From: Chitinivibrionia bacterium
GTDB lineage: Bacteria > Krumholzibacteriota > Krumholzibacteriia > WVZY01
Length of the DNA: 10,182 nucleotides
Assembly (NCBI GenBank): GCA_016208665.1
Contig: JACQXT010000061.1
Location: 1 to 10,182 of the forward strand
Direction: 5' to 3'
A program made the translations under genes and the position numbers. The notes beneath the pieces are model-generated. The model made no database searches. It saw only the letters and a list, made by a program, of their open reading frames with translations, and was not told the DNA's origin. Numbering within the stretch: the stretch's first letter is position 1; each line of letters starts with the position of its first letter. Shown in pieces: positions 7,636 to 10,182 of the stretch.

Positions 7636-7842
7636 GTGAACGAGCTGATTTTCATGGTTGCGGAATCACCCGAGGGCGGATACGAGGCGCGGGCTCTGGG
7701 GGAGTCGATTTTCACCGAAGCTGACACATTTGCGGATCTACACGAGAAGGTCCGCGACGCCGTGCGGTGCCACTACGATCCCGGTCGGGAACCGAAAATC
7801 ATCCGCCTGCACTTCGTGCGGGAGGAAGTGATCAGCGCATGA
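7636..7842 (+). CDS. hicB: HicB-type antitoxin, short (DUF1902-like) form
   Basis: This 68-residue protein reads NELIFMVAESPEGGYEARALGESIFTEADT in two successive stretches, then FADLHEKVRDAVRCHY. This is the partial RNase H-like fold of small HicB antitoxins, which lack a long C-terminal DNA-binding domain. Such proteins neutralise HicA and are usually encoded beside it, as here. The GTG start is chosen from the ribosome binding site at 7621-7627; the alternative ATG at 7609 would add nine residues unlike the family. The stop overlaps the hicA ATG (ATGA), a typical TA arrangement with antitoxin first. It lies in the middle of a cas operon, between cas6e-DUF433 and cas1, where type I-E loci normally have no gene. 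Confidence 0.85.
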   Translation: MNELIFMVAESPEGGYEARALGESIFTEADTFADLHEKVRDAVRCHYDPGREPKIIRLHFVREEVISA

Positions 7843-8081
7843 AGTTGCCGCGATCGGTCAGCGGGAATGATCTGGCCAACGCTCTTGGGCGGATCGGCTA
7901 TCATGTGACGCGACAGACTGGCAGCCACATTCGCCTGACCCATCTGGACCCTCCGGAGCATCGTGTCACGGTGCCAAACCACAACCCAATCCGCGTCGGT
8001 ACGCTGTCCGCCATCTTGTCCGAGATCGCCGAGAGGCGAAAGATCTCCAAGGATCAGTTAATCACCCTTCTCTTCGGTTGA
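7839..8081 (+). CDS. hicA: HicA-type mRNA interferase toxin
   Basis: HicA toxins are small double-stranded-RNA-binding-fold proteins that cleave mRNA independently of the ribosome and are held inactive by HicB. The 80-residue product shows VSGNDLANALGRIGYHVTRQ, then TGSHIRL with the conserved catalytic His30, then VTVPNHNPIRVGTLSAIL and a C-terminal helix. This is the complete HicA plan with no visible damage. The ATG at 7839 overlaps the hicB stop by 4 bp. Its stop lies six bases before the cas1 ATG, so hicBA is in position to be part of the cas transcript. An intact catalytic His suggests the toxin is active and the HicB partner is needed. Confidence 0.9.
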   Translation: MKLPRSVSGNDLANALGRIGYHVTRQTGSHIRLTHLDPPEHRVTVPNHNPIRVGTLSAILSEIAERRKISKDQLITLLFG

Positions 8082-8087
8082 ACTCGC

Positions 8088-9304
<1,217 letters not shown>

Positions 9305-9327
9305 AAAATCAATAAGTTACGAGAAGA
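9305..9327 (+). promoter_or_regulatory. Leader segment next to the first repeat
   Basis: Only 23 bp separate the cas2 stop from repeat 1. This AT-richer stretch contains the IHF site and forms the leader-proximal end where new spacers would be inserted. The rest of the leader must lie inside the cas2 3' end (roughly 9230-9304). I do not see a convincing -35/-10 pair for the array. Confidence 0.6.
9307..9319 (+). promoter_or_regulatory. IHF binding site in the leader
   Basis: AATCAATAAGTTA is a perfect match to the IHF consensus WATCAANNNNTTR. It ends eight bases before repeat 1. In E. coli type I-E, IHF binds the leader immediately upstream of the first repeat and bends it so that Cas1-Cas2 integrates there. 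The position and motif fit the same role. Confidence 0.75.
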
Positions 9328-10058
9328 CCGTTCCCCGCGCGAGCGGGGATGAACCGGCGCTCCTACCGTAATGGGCAATTTCTCCGAACCGTTCCCCGCG
9401 CGAGCGGGGATGAACCGCTGGGAACCCTGCGCCGTGGAAGAAGCCATTGCCGTTCCCCGCGCGAGCGGGGATGAACCGTAATCGCGCAGGCGGGCGTATT
9501 GTGCTATGCCCGTTCCCCGCGCGAGCGGGGATGAACCGCCCCGGGATCGCCTCGGGTAGCGCGATTGGCCCCGTTCCCCGCGCGAGCGGGGATGAACCGC
9601 AACAATTGGAGTACGTCGGGTCGCGGGGGTTCCGTTCCCCGCGCGAGCGGGGATGAACCGGAACAGGCCGCGCACGACGCCGGCGCCTGGCGCCGTTCCC
9701 CGCGCGAGCGGGGATGAACCGCCCGCGCCTGTACCGACACCGATCCCCACACCCCGTTCCCCGCGCGAGCGGGGATGAACCGCGACGATGCCTTGGACGC
9801 CCCGGAGCGCCGTGCCGTTCCCCGCGCGAGCGGGGATGAACCGTGCCCGGCCGGTGGTGGTGCAGGGGGTGCGGACCGTTCCCCGCGCGAGCGGGGATGA
9901 ACCGTACGTGCTGTACTCCGGTGACACGGACGTTTCCCGTTCCCCGCGCGAGCGGGGATGAACCGACCGAACTGAATTCCGGCGGCGGGGCGTACAACCG
10001 TTCCCCGCGCGAGCGGGGATGAACCGGCGTGCGTGCGACTGATAGAGGCCGCCAAGCG

Positions 10059-10087
10059 CCGTTCACCGCGCGAGCGGGGATGAACCG
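10059..10087 (+). repeat. Variant repeat 13 with a mismatch in the hairpin stem
   Basis: Base 7 of the repeat (10065) is A instead of C. It pairs with base 20 in the hairpin, so the second pair from the base of the stem is lost. This is near the expected Cas6e cut site. Confidence 0.9.
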
Positions 10088-10119
10088 GTGCCGAATGAGT
10101 CGCGCCCGAGACATATCCC

Positions 10120-10148
10120 CCGTTCCCCGCGCGAGCGGGGATGAACCA
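10120..10148 (+). repeat. Variant repeat 14 with an altered last base
   Basis: The last base (10148) is A instead of G, so the handle would read ATGAACCA. All other positions match the consensus. In E. coli type I-E the last repeat base comes from the PAM of the incoming spacer. Confidence 0.9.
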
Positions 10149-10182
10149 GAACGTCGTCACGGCGCTTTCCGTATTTCCGCCC
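10149..10182 (+). other. Probable further spacer at the window edge
   Basis: The final 34 bases are 32 bases of unique sequence followed by CC. A new repeat on the 61-bp period would start at 10181 with CC, so this fits spacer 14 plus the first two bases of repeat 15. Two bases are weak evidence, and this could instead be trailer sequence. Confidence 0.45.

Larger units (their letters stand above)
9328..10148 (+). CRISPR. Type I-E CRISPR array, 14 visible repeats, 13 complete spacers
   Basis: The repeat is 29 bp, starting CCGTT, then a 6-bp stem CCCCGC / GCGGGG closed by a GCGA loop, and ending ATGAACCG. Cas6e would cut after the stem, leaving ATGAACCG as the 8-nt 5' handle. Repeats start at 9328, 9389, 9450, 9510, 9571, 9632, 9693, 9754, 9815, 9876, 9937, 9998, 10059 and 10120. 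Period is 61 bp (32-bp spacers) except spacer 3, which is 31 bp (9479-9509). Repeats 1-12 are identical; repeats 13 and 14 each carry one change, so the leader is on the cas2 side and transcription runs on the + strand. No spacer is repeated. The array probably continues past the window. Confidence 0.98.

Noticed and set aside
9357..10119. Spacers targeting this locus itself or a recognisable phage gene
   Set aside because: I found no spacer matching other parts of the window by eye, and 32-base translations are too short to name a target. A database search would be needed.

Overview
This window is a nearly complete type I-E CRISPR-Cas locus, all on the + strand. It contains the classical E. 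coli-type gene order cas3, cse1 (cas8e), cse2 (cas11), cas7e, cas5e, cas6e, cas1, cas2, and then a leader and a CRISPR array. The DNA is GC-rich, genes are packed with 4-20 bp overlaps, and GTG starts are used. A perfect match to the IHF consensus lies next to the first repeat, which suggests a Gram-negative bacterium (a proteobacterium or another IHF-encoding lineage). I cannot name the species.

Layout. At 1-2666 is the cas3 helicase-nuclease, whose true start lies left of the window. At 2663-6751 are the Cascade subunit genes cse1, cse2, cas7e and cas5e, each apparently intact and translationally overlapped or tightly spaced. At 6744-7565 is cas6e, but its 3' end is missing and its frame runs straight into a DUF433 antitoxin-like gene that has its own strong ribosome binding site. 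At 7636-8081 is a hicB-hicA type toxin-antitoxin pair. At 8088-8964 is cas1, broken by what looks like a 35-bp deletion with a frameshift. At 8945-9304 is cas2, with a C-terminal tail that runs into the leader. At 9305-9327 is a very short intergenic leader containing the IHF site. From 9328 to the window edge is an array of 14 visible 29-bp repeats and 13 complete spacers; the last 34 bases fit one more spacer plus the first two bases of another repeat.

How the genes work together. Cse1, Cse2, Cas7e, Cas5e and Cas6e would form Cascade around a crRNA cut from the array, Cas3 would degrade the target, and Cas1-Cas2 with IHF would add spacers at the leader end. Here a toxin-antitoxin island sits exactly between the interference and adaptation genes. 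The gene on its left (cas6e) has lost the region expected to hold the Gly-rich RNA-binding loop, and the gene on its right (cas1) is frameshifted. The target-cutting genes look intact, but crRNA processing and spacer acquisition both look compromised. The most unusual object is the in-frame Cas6e-DUF433 fusion: no Cas6e chain can be made from this gene without an antitoxin-like C-terminal domain. The options are a decaying locus colonised by TA genes, or a locus whose expression is tied to an addiction module. The sequence alone does not decide between them.
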